46,885 bases of DNA from an uncultured Saccharofermentans sp. (GCA_905234715.1 CAJOJI010000013.1:1-46885); one strand, 5' to 3'. Shown: positions 34,993-43,715, numbered from the stretch's first letter. A program made the numbers and translations. The notes: a model not told the origin generated them from the sequence alone.

Positions 34993-36138
34993 ATGACACC
35001 GGTTATAAATCTGTATTCTGTTATTGTCGGCGACGGTCTTGGAGCAGCCATATTGCTGCTCATCCTTGTCACGAAGGGATGGAGTATTCCCGGCCGTAAA
35101 GAAGAGAGCCGCATTCTCATGAACATGCTGGTCGCTTCCGTGATCAACTGTGTTGTTGATGCGGTCGTCGCATATTGTGACGGCCTTCTGGTGCCGGGTT
35201 ATCACGCAATTCTTGTAGCCGGCAATTTTTATCTTTATATCTACAACATGATTATCGGCGTAATGATCATCCGCATGGTCATCAAGCACATCGATAAATC
35301 GCTCACGAAACTCCACATATTTTTCTTCGGTTTCCTGTGCCTTATCGAAACGGTGCTCTTGATAGTAAATTTCATTAACCCCATCGTTTATGTCATTGAC
35401 AACACGAACCACTACCGCAGGGGCGAGCTGTACTATCTGTTTGTTCTGATTGGTCTGGTACTCGTGTTATACGGTTTTGCATATTATTTCATCTCGAAGA
35501 TCAAGAATCCGTCGCTTCGATATTTCCCTGTAGCGGAGTTCTTAAGCCCGGTCCTTATCGGAATAATCATTCAGACTTTCATCTACGGAATCTCGCTCAT
35601 CCCGGCAAGTTTTGCGATCTCTTTGGCGGGCATCGTAATCTCATTCCAAAATGAATGCATCTACATCGACAAGCTCACCGGAGTCTATAACAGATTCGAA
35701 CTCGACAAGGAGTTAAGACGCCTTCAGAAGGGCCGTAAGGAAAAGATCGTTGCATACATGCTCGACTTGAACGGTTTCAAATCGATCAACGACGAGTATT
35801 CGCACGATGAAGGCGACCAGGCCCTGATAGCATTTGCAGAGATCCTCAACAGCGTTTTTGGCTCCATCGGAACGGTAATCAGATTCGCAGGCGATGAGTT
35901 TGTTGTCATCGTTCGAAAAGCAAAAGAATCCGACATTGAGATCTACAAGAAAAAGACCACCGAAGCGGTCGAGAAATACAACGAGACATCAGGCAAACCC
36001 TACAAGCTCTCCGCCGCAGTCGGCGGCAAGGTCTTTGACTTCAGCAGTGAAGATACACAGGATCTCGTAGTCGTCATCGACGAGCTCATGTATAAGGACA
36101 AGAACGACTACTATAAGACGAACGAGCGGAAGAGATGA
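34993..36138 (+). CDS. Membrane diguanylate cyclase (AGDEF)
   Basis: This 381-residue protein has seven hydrophobic helices (about 8-215) and a cyclase domain with IDKLTGVYNRFELDKELRRL, LDLNGFKSINDEYSHDEGDQ and IRFAGDEFVVIV. AGDEF in place of GGDEF is found in active cyclases. No RxxD site is seen before it. The predicted mRNA starts at or next to the ATG, so this gene is probably translated leaderless. It converges on the next gene with no gap. Confidence 0.9.
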   Translation: MTPVINLYSVIVGDGLGAAILLLILVTKGWSIPGRKEESRILMNMLVASVINCVVDAVVAYCDGLLVPGYHAILVAGNFYLYIYNMIIGVMIIRMVIKHIDKSLTKLHIFFFGFLCLIETVLLIVNFINPIVYVIDNTNHYRRGELYYLFVLIGLVLVLYGFAYYFISKIKNPSLRYFPVAEFLSPVLIGIIIQTFIYGISLIPASFAISLAGIVISFQNECIYIDKLTGVYNRFELDKELRRLQKGRKEKIVAYMLDLNGFKSINDEYSHDEGDQALIAFAEILNSVFGSIGTVIRFAGDEFVVIVRKAKESDIEIYKKKTTEAVEKYNETSGKPYKLSAAVGGKVFDFSSEDTQDLVVVIDELMYKDKNDYYKTNERKR

Positions 36139-36507
36139 TTATTTATTCCTGATCACAAACTCCGCCACACAGCATGGAATAATTCCGATCAGATAGCAGA
36201 TAAGATCAACAGTCGAAAAGCCTGTTCCGATGATTATCCTCAATAATTCATTTGTGATGCAAAACCTGTCGCAGAAGCCCCAGAGCTGAAGGAATTCCAC
36301 GATAAAAGCGAAAACCAGGATGGCTGACGGAATTATAAACCACGGCATCTTCTTGTTCGGAATTATGGTCCTTACGATGGTGTATAAGAGGATCACGACA
36401 AGGACATCGCCGAGATATATCCTGACCCAGCCCTGTCCGAACAGGCCTATGAGAATCTCGATGCCGAGCAGAAGGATAGATATAAGTCCGTAAATAAGCC
36501 TTCTCAA
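36139..36507 (-). CDS. DUF2809-like small membrane protein
   Basis: This 122-residue protein has four membrane helices. The central FIVEFLQLWGF, then LLRIIIGTGFSTVDLICYLIG, fits the DUF2809 family, which has no known function. The start is a TTG at 36507, preceded by GAGGCG; the ATGs nearby run into a stop. On the minus strand TATAAT (36544-36549) gives a plausible promoter. The end touches the stop of the convergent cyclase gene. Confidence 0.8.
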   Translation of the reverse strand: MRRLIYGLISILLLGIEILIGLFGQGWVRIYLGDVLVVILLYTIVRTIIPNKKMPWFIIPSAILVFAFIVEFLQLWGFCDRFCITNELLRIIIGTGFSTVDLICYLIGIIPCCVAEFVIRNK

Positions 36508-36627
36508 ATCATGCGCCTCATAAACAATTCATAATCCCGTCCATTATACACGGAGACATCCGGCCCCAATAACAAATAAAATATTTTTAATGTATAATAA
36601 CCACATCAAATCATATGGGGTAATAAT

Positions 36628-37179
36628 ATGCTCAAGAAGACAGTAGCAGCGATCTTACTTGCCGGCACGGCGCTCTCCTTTTGCGCCTGTACTGCAGACT
36701 CGCACGGACCGAAGGCTACGACTATAACGTTCGCCCAGGAGTTCGTGGATCCCACAACAGAAGAATCCGTCGTAACGATAGAGACGGGCGAATTATTTGA
36801 GACCATCACGCTCAAGGGCTCCGGAGAAGGAGAGGAATTTCAGTTCAAATACGATTCCGATATCCTTCAGTACACAGGCCAGGGAGGCAACTTCTATCTG
36901 TGTGGCAGCACCGCCACCGAGTGTTATCTTCACATTATGGTCCAGAGCGACGACGGCACATTATATGACATGACAAAAGAGTCGGTAATGGGCTACATCT
37001 TGAAGCAGTTTAAGCTGGTATCCGGAAAGCGTGCCTTAAGTTATGCTACCAGTGAGGATAACGTGTACAACATCCTTATCGAATCAGACGGCAAGCTCAT
37101 CAATGTCCGTGTCGGCACAGCAGACAAATGGCCCTACTCAGTCGAGCAGATTGCCAATCTCATAGACAGCGGCTTCTGA
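36628..37179 (+). CDS. Lipoprotein of unknown function
   Basis: This 183-residue protein begins MLKKTVAAILLAGTALSFCAC, a standard lipoprotein signal with the lipidated Cys at about residue 19 or 21. A Thr-rich spacer and a beta-rich domain (about 55-183) follow. Its end, KWPYSVEQIANLIDSGF, resembles other Clostridia lipoproteins without known role. A TATAAT lies at 36593-36598, and GGGG with a moderate spacer precedes the ATG. An insertion sequence starts 25 bases after its stop. Confidence 0.82.
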   Translation: MLKKTVAAILLAGTALSFCACTADSHGPKATTITFAQEFVDPTTEESVVTIETGELFETITLKGSGEGEEFQFKYDSDILQYTGQGGNFYLCGSTATECYLHIMVQSDDGTLYDMTKESVMGYILKQFKLVSGKRALSYATSEDNVYNILIESDGKLINVRVGTADKWPYSVEQIANLIDSGF

Positions 37180-37226
37180 TCAGAATTCACATCAGCAAAT
37201 CATAACCACCCGTCAAACGGGTGGTT

Positions 37227-37336
37227 TGCACTGAGGCTATAAGCCTCTGTTACCGGCCAGCGCCTCAAGGCGCTGGCTTTCACATACGTTCAAGCCTTAT
37301 TGCCTTTGACCCGTAGCAGCCCATAAATGGGCTTTC
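37227..37336. other. Hairpin cluster inside the IS right end
   Basis: Between tnpA and the terminal hairpin lie GAGGCT-ATA-AGCCTC (37233-37247), CCAGCGCC-TCAA-GGCGCTGG (37257-37276) and AGCCCA-TAAA-TGGGCT (37318-37333). An IS200 right end normally needs only one hairpin. The others may protect from outside transcription or form a small RNA. Confidence 0.6.
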
Positions 37337-37339
37337 GTA

Positions 37340-37801
37340 TCACTGGCTACCCTTAAAAGGGTCTTCATATTCTTTTACACTCAGCTTATCCATTGCTATG
37401 TCATGCTTTTCCTGATCCTGAATGTATTTCTTTATTGTGGCTTCATTCAATCCCACTGTACTGACGTAGTATCCTTCCGCCCAAAAGTGTCTGTTGCCGA
37501 ATTTATATTTCAGATTTGCATGCTTATCGAATAACATCAGGGCACTCTTTCCCTTCAGATATCCCATAAACTGTGCTACTGAATACTTCGGCGGTATGCT
37601 CACCAGCATATGTACGTGGTCGGGCATGAGATGCCCCTCTATAATCTCTACCCCTTTGTACTGACACAGCTGTCGTAATATCTTTGCTATGCTTTCCTTA
37701 TACTGGTTAAAGATTATCTTTCTCCTATATTTCGGCGTGAACACTATGTGATATTTACACATCCATTTTGTGTGAGCTAAACTGTTATTGGCGTTTGCCA
37801 T
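37340..37801 (-). CDS. tnpA: IS200-type transposase TnpA (HUH, Y1)
   Basis: This 153-residue Y1 transposase cuts and joins single-stranded DNA at hairpin ends. It has KYHIVFTPKYRRKII near the N-terminus, the HUH motif as H62-V-H64 in MPDHVHMLVSIPP, and the nucleophile Tyr126 in ATIKKYIQDQ. The length is normal and there is no frameshift, so the copy may be active. GAAAGGTGACG precedes the ATG. It lies inside the IS whose ends are described separately. Confidence 0.96.
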   Translation of the reverse strand: MANANNSLAHTKWMCKYHIVFTPKYRRKIIFNQYKESIAKILRQLCQYKGVEIIEGHLMPDHVHMLVSIPPKYSVAQFMGYLKGKSALMLFDKHANLKYKFGNRHFWAEGYYVSTVGLNEATIKKYIQDQEKHDIAMDKLSVKEYEDPFKGSQ

Positions 37802-37963
37802 TTCGTCACCTTTCCTTTCTATAATCTCGGCTTGAACACCTCGATTATAGGGAAAGGTGACTTCTTTGTATAACTTCTGTCGCGCACCCGCATAGCGGGT
37901 GGTTTATTGTCTCGCACGCTTCGTTCCTCGCGTACTCGACGGAGTCACGTCTCCAAGAATTAA

Positions 37964-37989
37964 AAGGTCATCTCGCTTGAGATGACCTT
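37964..37989 (-). terminator. Terminator of the 38001-38420 gene
   Basis: AAGGTCATCTC and GAGATGACCTT form an 11-pair stem with a four-base loop. On the minus strand it is followed by TTAATT, just after the stop codon. Confidence 0.82.
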
Positions 37990-38000
37990 ATTCATTTCCG

Positions 38001-38420
38001 TTAAAAGGGTGAATCGACGTTATATCCTTTGGCTATGAGCAGATCGTACATGCTGCCGAGATAATCCTTGAACTTGCCTGTCAGCGAGTTAAATCTTTCT
38101 TCGTCTGCCATCTGTAATTCATAGGCATTCTGAAAGTTGAAAAACTCCTCACTCAGTTCTTTTAATTCCTCGAATTTGTTATCGCGAAAAACAGAACCCT
38201 CTGTTGTTGATATTGTGGCAACAGCCTGCGTTAATGTGAAACTGTCGGTGATCAATTTGATATTCAGCGGATCGACCTTGCCGTCAGGATTGGAACGCAC
38301 GAAATCCTTGCAGTTTAAAAGCTCGTTGTACACACCGGTGATCGTTGCAAAAACGCACTTTGCATATTCCGGATCAGTTACGCTGATCTTGGAAAGATCG
38401 AATCTATTCTCATCGCTCAT
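38001..38420 (-). CDS. Unknown acidic helical protein
   Basis: This 139-residue soluble protein is acidic and mostly helical (KFEELKELSEEFFNFQNAYE and similar). I do not recognise its family, and no signal or membrane segment is visible. TTAGGAGC lies eight bases before the ATG and a strong terminator follows its stop, so it is a single-gene unit. It is divergent from the AT-rich metallo-beta-lactamase gene; the 170-base gap between them is AT-rich. Confidence 0.75.
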   Translation of the reverse strand: MSDENRFDLSKISVTDPEYAKCVFATITGVYNELLNCKDFVRSNPDGKVDPLNIKLITDSFTLTQAVATISTTEGSVFRDNKFEELKELSEEFFNFQNAYELQMADEERFNSLTGKFKDYLGSMYDLLIAKGYNVDSPF

Positions 38421-38596
38421 AAGCTTTGCTCCTAAGTAAATCGATTTGCCGGCAGAAGCCCGCTGATTGAATTATATCAATCGAATATTGATGTGGACAA
38501 TAAATGATCTTCAGAATGACTACTAAGTCAATGCTATAATTCACATATATAGGGAATCTGGTTATTAGCTTTGGCTATAGTAAGAGGCAAATGTGT

Positions 38597-40663
38597 ATGG
38601 ACGATTTTTCTAATTATATAAGAACTGATTCGCGAAAAGCATTAATAACGTCTATAGAAGAATACATGTCTGTTCCAGATATTCTTTTTGATCATTGGAT
38701 AAAAATATCTGATTTTAATAATTCGTTTGGATTTGACCTGTTCTATCCGATAAGAAAAATCAATCTTAAAAATGGAGAGTGTGCATATATCGGGATTAAA
38801 ACCAAACGAATCGAATACACCGATGACAATAAAAAAAGTCAGATTAGATTAACTACAACTTCAAATCTGTTAGGTGATTCGTTCAAAAGGAATTTTCATC
38901 TTGAAGGCAGACTTATTTTGTTTGAATATTATGGCGAGAAATGCGATGAAGAATGGGATGAGGAGTCGTTTTATTATCGTTATTGCGGAGATTACTATCT
39001 TTCCAAACTAGAGATGAATTCTTTGGAAAAGAATTGGAGTTTGATGTTTTCAACTGATCCTAACGATTATGTATGGAAAAATAAGAAGGATAAAGATAAG
39101 TATGATGAGATAGAGGAGATCATAAAAAGAGAAGACTCTGTTAACTATCATATCGCTGAATGGATTGAGGATAGATTATCAGGTGCTGGAAAATTGAAGG
39201 GTTTATTACCTGATTTTAATATGGAGGAGTTCAAGAAAACAGACGCTTATTATCTCAAGATAAACGAAACCCTCTTTCATGAAATGCTCAATCTTGATGA
39301 TCGCAATAGCAATACGAAGAAACTGTTATTGCACTTTAAAAGAACTGTTGAGAATAAAGATGGTTCTCTTGTATATGAGTTTGATGCTAAAACCCGTGAA
39401 ATGATGGAAGTGGATTCGGAATTCTATGGGAATAAAGAATATGTTGATCTTGTTTATAAACCATATTACTACCAAGTGTTCTTTAAATATCCAAAAAATC
39501 TTTTGGATAATATTCCAGAACAATTAAAAGATATGAAAGACAATAATAACTATTGGTTTGAGGTTCCGGTTATTATTCTTAAAGTCGAAACAAATGATAA
39601 TTCGACTTGTATTGGAAAACTGTCTTTTGCTGCAAGTGATTATGAGTCAAAGGATATAATAGTTGCTTGGGATAAAGTTGTTAAAAGTATAAATACCAAC
39701 AATGCATTAACCGTCCCGCAAAATCAGATAATAAGCGGACAAACAATTAATGATTATTGCAATACCAATAATGATGATTGGGCGGATAAGCTTAAAACTA
39801 CGCTTGATAGCATTTTTGCGGGCAAGAATAATACAAGAAGCAAGATCGATATAACTATAAATAGAATAGGAGAAGCTAATTTTATATATTGTAAAGGCAA
39901 TCGCATAAGCTTTGCTTTCGACTTTGGAATTCCGACAGATGATAATATTGTTAATCAAGCTGGAGACTGTGATTACACATTTATTTCCGACCCCCAATAT
40001 TCCTATCATCCAAAACTTGTAATAATCTCACATTGGCATGAAGATCATATAAAAGGTCTGTTTTTACTTGGCAAGGATTTTTGGAACGACAGAGACGTTT
40101 TGTTTTTAGCGCCGGAATTCAATGATCCTTGTGCATCGGAAAGTGCGAAAAAACTAGTAAATTACCTACGTACTACAGGACAATTGATAGAAATATCAAA
40201 TTATGGAAAAGAAATATATAAAGTTGGAAGTGAGAATATCTTATTTCAAGGAAATGGGGATAAGAATAATAAGGATGACCCCAATCCGAAAGGGTTGTTA
40301 TTGCAATTAAGACACACATTACTTACCGGAGATTGTATAGCTGAATTCTGGCCTGACAATTATGGGGTTGGTAACAAATTTGATGTGATTGTTTTACCTC
40401 ATCACGGGTCGTGGGATTGTGTTAAGGGAGGCCATGTTTCTGGATCTTTATCATCTAGCACTAAAAAAATAAATTTAATTGCATGTAGTGGATTTAACAA
40501 TAATAGTAATCACCCGAATCTGTGGATTCGTCGCAATCTGAAAAGGAGATTTAATTCTTATGACTTTACTCTCCGTTGTACCAATATAAAAAATCCTTGG
40601 CGTGTTTATTCAGAACGCGAGAAATATAATTACAATCCTAAATTTACATATGCAGATGCATGA
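38597..40663 (+). CDS. Large protein with ComEC-like metallo-beta-lactamase domain
   Basis: The product of about 688 residues has two parts. Residues 1-430 match no family I know; they are acidic, rich in Tyr, Asn and Asp, and show no membrane helix. The last 250 residues are a metallo-beta-lactamase domain with VIISHWHEDHIKGL, the Asp in LLTGDCIAEF and VIVLPHHGSWD, the pattern of the ComEC nuclease-like domain. The ATG at 38597 has AGAGG nine bases before; another ATG at 38591 is too close to it. TATAAT lies at 38535-38540. The gene is visibly more AT-rich than all neighbours, a sign of transfer. A nucleic acid hydrolase, perhaps in defence, is inference. Confidence 0.82.
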   Translation: MDDFSNYIRTDSRKALITSIEEYMSVPDILFDHWIKISDFNNSFGFDLFYPIRKINLKNGECAYIGIKTKRIEYTDDNKKSQIRLTTTSNLLGDSFKRNFHLEGRLILFEYYGEKCDEEWDEESFYYRYCGDYYLSKLEMNSLEKNWSLMFSTDPNDYVWKNKKDKDKYDEIEEIIKREDSVNYHIAEWIEDRLSGAGKLKGLLPDFNMEEFKKTDAYYLKINETLFHEMLNLDDRNSNTKKLLLHFKRTVENKDGSLVYEFDAKTREMMEVDSEFYGNKEYVDLVYKPYYYQVFFKYPKNLLDNIPEQLKDMKDNNNYWFEVPVIILKVETNDNSTCIGKLSFAASDYESKDIIVAWDKVVKSINTNNALTVPQNQIISGQTINDYCNTNNDDWADKLKTTLDSIFAGKNNTRSKIDITINRIGEANFIYCKGNRISFAFDFGIPTDDNIVNQAGDCDYTFISDPQYSYHPKLVIISHWHEDHIKGLFLLGKDFWNDRDVLFLAPEFNDPCASESAKKLVNYLRTTGQLIEISNYGKEIYKVGSENILFQGNGDKNNKDDPNPKGLLLQLRHTLLTGDCIAEFWPDNYGVGNKFDVIVLPHHGSWDCVKGGHVSGSLSSSTKKINLIACSGFNNNSNHPNLWIRRNLKRRFNSYDFTLRCTNIKNPWRVYSEREKYNYNPKFTYADA

Positions 40664-40685
40664 GTTCGCAATGTTCTTCTGAAAA

Positions 40686-41468
40686 TCACACCTTCCTCAC
40701 AAAATCCAACTCTTCCAGTCTCTTCCTGGCTGCGAAGAATTTGAGTGTTTCATCGCATTCTACAACGGTGTCTGTTCTGTCGTAGACCATGTTGAAGCTG
40801 TTGCTTGTAGTGAGGCAGTCTCTGATGCCTTCGTAGTCGATGCTGATCGATAATGAGGATTCAAGATACTTGATTATCGAACGCAGAGCGATGTGATCGA
40901 TGTCGGCTTCTGTGACCGGCGTGGGTTTGTAAGGGTCATCGTCATAATAGTCTTCCATCATGCAGTCGTTTATCTCACTCATCTGGTAGTCATAGAGTCT
41001 GTGAGGACCTTTGAGGAACTCTTCATATGTGGGAGTGCGTGTCGTCACGGTGTAGTTAGGAAGAAGCGTGATGAACTCTTCGTACAGCCTGCGGTTTTCT
41101 TCGTCGGATGCATCCTCGTCGTGGAACCTCCTGAACAGATTGGTTGCATATTCATTGTGTTCTTTAAGACGTGTTCTGGCGTCGATGAGCTTATCTTTCA
41201 TCTCGGTGTCGATCTTCTGTTTGATAGTCTTTTCATCTGATGAGGATTTGACCGTGAAATATTCACGGACTGTTACTGTCTTGAAGTGGTTTCTGTCAAC
41301 GACGGAAAGTTTATCCCAGTTGCTTGAATCCGACCAGTCGAACTGGGGGAATTCCTTTTTGAGACGTTCCTTGATGAACTTTCTTGCTGTCTGCTTTTCC
41401 TGATTGGAATTGAATTTGATGTTGTAGAAACTGAATATTTCTTTATAGACTGAGCCTGAATTCTGCAT
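40686..41468 (-). CDS. Unknown acidic protein
   Basis: This protein of about 260 residues is soluble, helical and charged. It starts near MQNSGSVYKEIFSFYNIKF, has a central KIDTEMKDKLIDARTRLKEH helix and an acidic patch EDYYDDDPY. I do not recognise it. I chose the ATG at 41468, with GAAGG six bases before, over the TTG at 41480. It is convergent with the AT-rich gene and divergent from the AAA+ gene, and its codon usage is like that of the chromosome, not of the AT-rich neighbour. Confidence 0.72.
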   Translation of the reverse strand: MQNSGSVYKEIFSFYNIKFNSNQEKQTARKFIKERLKKEFPQFDWSDSSNWDKLSVVDRNHFKTVTVREYFTVKSSSDEKTIKQKIDTEMKDKLIDARTRLKEHNEYATNLFRRFHDEDASDEENRRLYEEFITLLPNYTVTTRTPTYEEFLKGPHRLYDYQMSEINDCMMEDYYDDDPYKPTPVTEADIDHIALRSIIKYLESSLSISIDYEGIRDCLTTSNSFNMVYDRTDTVVECDETLKFFAARKRLEELDFVRKV

Positions 41469-41641
41469 GTTTACCTTCAAGTAATCAAAAAAGTATCGAA
41501 AAACTTTAGCGAGTAATTAAAAGAAACCAATAAAATCAACTATTCTGCAAAAACTATAGCACGTTGCAAGGTAATCTGCAACCGTGATTTAATATTGGCA
41601 TCTTCGAAGACAAAAACCAACGTAACCGGGAGATATTTGTC

Positions 41642-43021
41642 ATGCATAGATTTAGTAATTATATAGCCATAAGAAGAGAATATTTCGCTACACATTTATT
41701 ATTTGAGGACAAAACGGAGGAGACGTTTGAGAATAGGATCAAACAGTTCGCCAGATTAAACAGAAGGTTCAGGGAGGCACTCGATCTTTTAACTGAACGC
41801 GAGAGGACGCTCCTTCTCGAATACATCAACAATCCTCATCTGGACAATCCGTTGTTCATCGCATTGTTTCCCCGTGAGAAAAACCAGAGATATGCGCGTG
41901 TCATCGTAAACAGGGCAGCGTATATAGTTGAGGAATATCTTAAGAGATTTGGGTTTATCGTGGAGATCCCCCGCTTGTCGCTTACGATATTTGCTGATGA
42001 TGAGGAAGAGATCGATTGCGAAGAAGAATGTGAAGAACAGATCATTATCGAAGAAGATCCGCTCATGCCTTACAGGGCAAAAGCAAGGACTCTCAATATT
42101 CCGCCCGAGCTTCTTTACCATTACGATAACCTGACAGAGCAGACTCCTGCCGCGTCGCGTCTTTCAGAAAAGGAGCTTTATAAGAGAGTAAAGAAGCTCT
42201 GTTTTAAATATGACATTCCTGAGGAACTTGAATTCTGTCTCCTGACGAGTGTTGCAGAATACTTAAGGGAAGGCACGGTAAAGCCGATACTCCTCGTGGG
42301 AAAGCCCGGTATCGGGAAGACTTATTTCGGCAAAGTGTTTGCGGAGATAATAGGGCTTTACTACTATAAGATCTCCGCACCCGGTTCTTCCGGCGGACGC
42401 GGCCTTACCGGTGATTCGCCGACTTTTAAGGCCGCGAGATTCGGCGAGATCGTAAATGCGCAGCTTGAGGCAAATGCCACCAATCCGGTGATCCTTGTGG
42501 ATGAGGTCGACAAGTGCATGATGGCCGCATCGCACCACACATTAAACGACGAGCTTCTGAGTTGTCTGGACAGGACAAGGGTGATACACGATCACTTCCT
42601 TGAGCTTGATGTTTCCACATCGCAGATCCCGTTTATCCTCACGGCAAATGAGATCAGGAGAGTGCCCGCATGGCTTAAGGATAGATGTATCACAGTTGAG
42701 TTTCCCGATCCCTCTGAAGCGAGGATCACATCGATCGTAATGAAGGAGTTCAATATACTTAAGAAGAACGCGCTTTACTGCAACAGGATCAGTATGGATA
42801 AGGATGCATTTATGAATGCCGTCACCAAGATGCGTGGCAGGGATATCGTATCGCTCCGCCAGTACGAGAATGTAATGGACAATGCTGCCAAGGTTGCATA
42901 TATCGAGATGCTCGAAAAGAACAGAAAGACCATGACAATAAGCGATCGTCATTTCACAAAGGTCATGCAGCTTCTCGGAACGCATACCACGGAGCACAGG
43001 ATCGGTTTCAGGACCGAATAA
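41642..43021 (+). CDS. Lon-like AAA+ ATPase without protease domain
   Basis: This 459-residue protein has an N-terminal helical part (about 1-115) and an acidic linker (about 119-138). The AAA+ module (about 175-400) has Walker A GKPGIGKT (220-227), Walker B VILVDEVD (283-290), the sensor 1 region ILTANEIRRVPAWLKDRC and a sensor 2-like RGRDIVSLRQYE. The core order resembles Lon, but no Ser-Lys protease follows. It probably remodels proteins or nucleoprotein complexes; the partner is unknown. GGGAGAT precedes the ATG. A long palindrome follows its stop. Confidence 0.85.
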   Translation: MHRFSNYIAIRREYFATHLLFEDKTEETFENRIKQFARLNRRFREALDLLTERERTLLLEYINNPHLDNPLFIALFPREKNQRYARVIVNRAAYIVEEYLKRFGFIVEIPRLSLTIFADDEEEIDCEEECEEQIIIEEDPLMPYRAKARTLNIPPELLYHYDNLTEQTPAASRLSEKELYKRVKKLCFKYDIPEELEFCLLTSVAEYLREGTVKPILLVGKPGIGKTYFGKVFAEIIGLYYYKISAPGSSGGRGLTGDSPTFKAARFGEIVNAQLEANATNPVILVDEVDKCMMAASHHTLNDELLSCLDRTRVIHDHFLELDVSTSQIPFILTANEIRRVPAWLKDRCITVEFPDPSEARITSIVMKEFNILKKNALYCNRISMDKDAFMNAVTKMRGRDIVSLRQYENVMDNAAKVAYIEMLEKNRKTMTISDRHFTKVMQLLGTHTTEHRIGFRTE

Positions 43022-43048
43022 ACAGTCATACAGTTACACCCATTAATC

Positions 43049-43122
43049 TTTCCTTTCTTAGAGATTGTTAATGACCCGGCAGGACATGTCCGCCGGGCCA
43101 TTAGCATAATAAAGAAAGGAAA
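43049..43122. repeat. Nested palindrome between convergent genes
   Basis: The outer arms TTTCCTTTCTT (43049-43059) and AAGAAAGGAAA (43112-43122) are perfect. They enclose AATG...CATT and a GC-rich near-palindrome, CCCGGC-AGGACATGTCCG-CCGGG. It lies between the AAA+ gene and the convergent gene at 43142, so a bidirectional terminator is likely. The right arm also looks like a ribosome site (GAAAGGA) before ATG at 43132, but that frame stops after about 28 codons. Confidence 0.72.
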
Positions 43123-43141
43123 TTATATAGATGGAGACAGC

Positions 43142-43540
43142 TTATAACAATTCGTCGTCCTTGTATTCGAAGTTGTCCTCGCGCTCGAAAACTGCCACCT
43201 GCGTATCGTCGATATAGAACGCAACCCATTCAACCGAGATGTTTTCCTCGTCAAGCGAAAAGGCCAGCTTTATCGGCAGATTGTCACCGAAGATGCTGAT
43301 AGGTTCAGTCTCTGCGTAAAGAAAATATGAGTCCACCCAGGCTTTAACAAAAGGCAGAGGCTTGGCCTCACCTAAAGAGAGCCAGATGTTCTTTGTTACT
43401 TCGTTAAGACTTCTCATATCGTTCTCTATGTAATCCAGGATGTCGAGGACGTCGTCCTCCAGTCCTGTAGTGTCAACCAAAGAAACTATCTGATGGTTGA
43501 TCGAACCATCGCGGGTTTTGTTTTCATCGCTTTTTCTCAT
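43142..43540 (-). CDS. Unknown protein, motif-controlled
   Basis: The product is about 132 residues. The ATG at 43540 (MRKSDENK) has GGAGG eight bases before, so I reject the TTG at 43555. The protein is acidic and soluble. It begins with a helical part (DVLDILDYIENDMRSLNEVT), followed by a beta-rich half, ISVEWVAFYIDDTQVAVFER. I do not recognise the family. A copy of the bipartite promoter motif lies 31 bases before its start, so it probably belongs to the same regulon as the sigma factor gene. Confidence 0.75.
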   Translation of the reverse strand: MRKSDENKTRDGSINHQIVSLVDTTGLEDDVLDILDYIENDMRSLNEVTKNIWLSLGEAKPLPFVKAWVDSYFLYAETEPISIFGDNLPIKLAFSLDEENISVEWVAFYIDDTQVAVFEREDNFEYKDDELL

Positions 43541-43566
43541 AGCTGTAACCTCCAAATGATTTCTTA

Positions 43567-43602
43567 CTATAGGAAATGGTTGGTTTTTTGAGATTTGTAA
43601 AA
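43567..43602 (-). promoter_or_regulatory. Bipartite motif, copy A, before the 43142-43540 gene
   Basis: On the minus strand TTTTAC (43602-43597) is followed after 13 bases by CCAACCATTTCC (43583-43572) and TATAG. The region 43556-43940 has no other gene and holds copies A and B of this motif. Confidence 0.78.
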
Positions 43603-43715
43603 TGAAATCTGAATTATTGTCAAAACATTTCGATGTGGCCTTATATATAACTGTAAATAAACTTCAATAATACGGATCCGGCTATCGAAAAATATCAGGA
43701 AAAATACGAAAAAAG

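Larger units (their letters stand above)
37204..37910 (-). mobile_element. IS200/IS605-type insertion sequence, tnpA only
   Basis: The element of about 700 bases is bounded by subterminal hairpins, as IS200 elements are, rather than by inverted repeats. One end has AACCACCCGT-CAA-ACGGGTGGTT (37204-37226) and the other CACCCGC-ATA-GCGGGTG (37885-37901); both run into GGGTGGTTT. There is one gene, tnpA, on the minus strand and no tnpB. Exact ends are uncertain by some bases, as single-strand transposition makes no target duplication. Confidence 0.85.

Noticed and set aside
43132-43218. Short plus-strand frame after GAAAGGA
   Set aside because: It stops after about 28 codons with a serine-rich sequence, overlaps the minus-strand gene, and its ribosome site is the arm of a palindrome.
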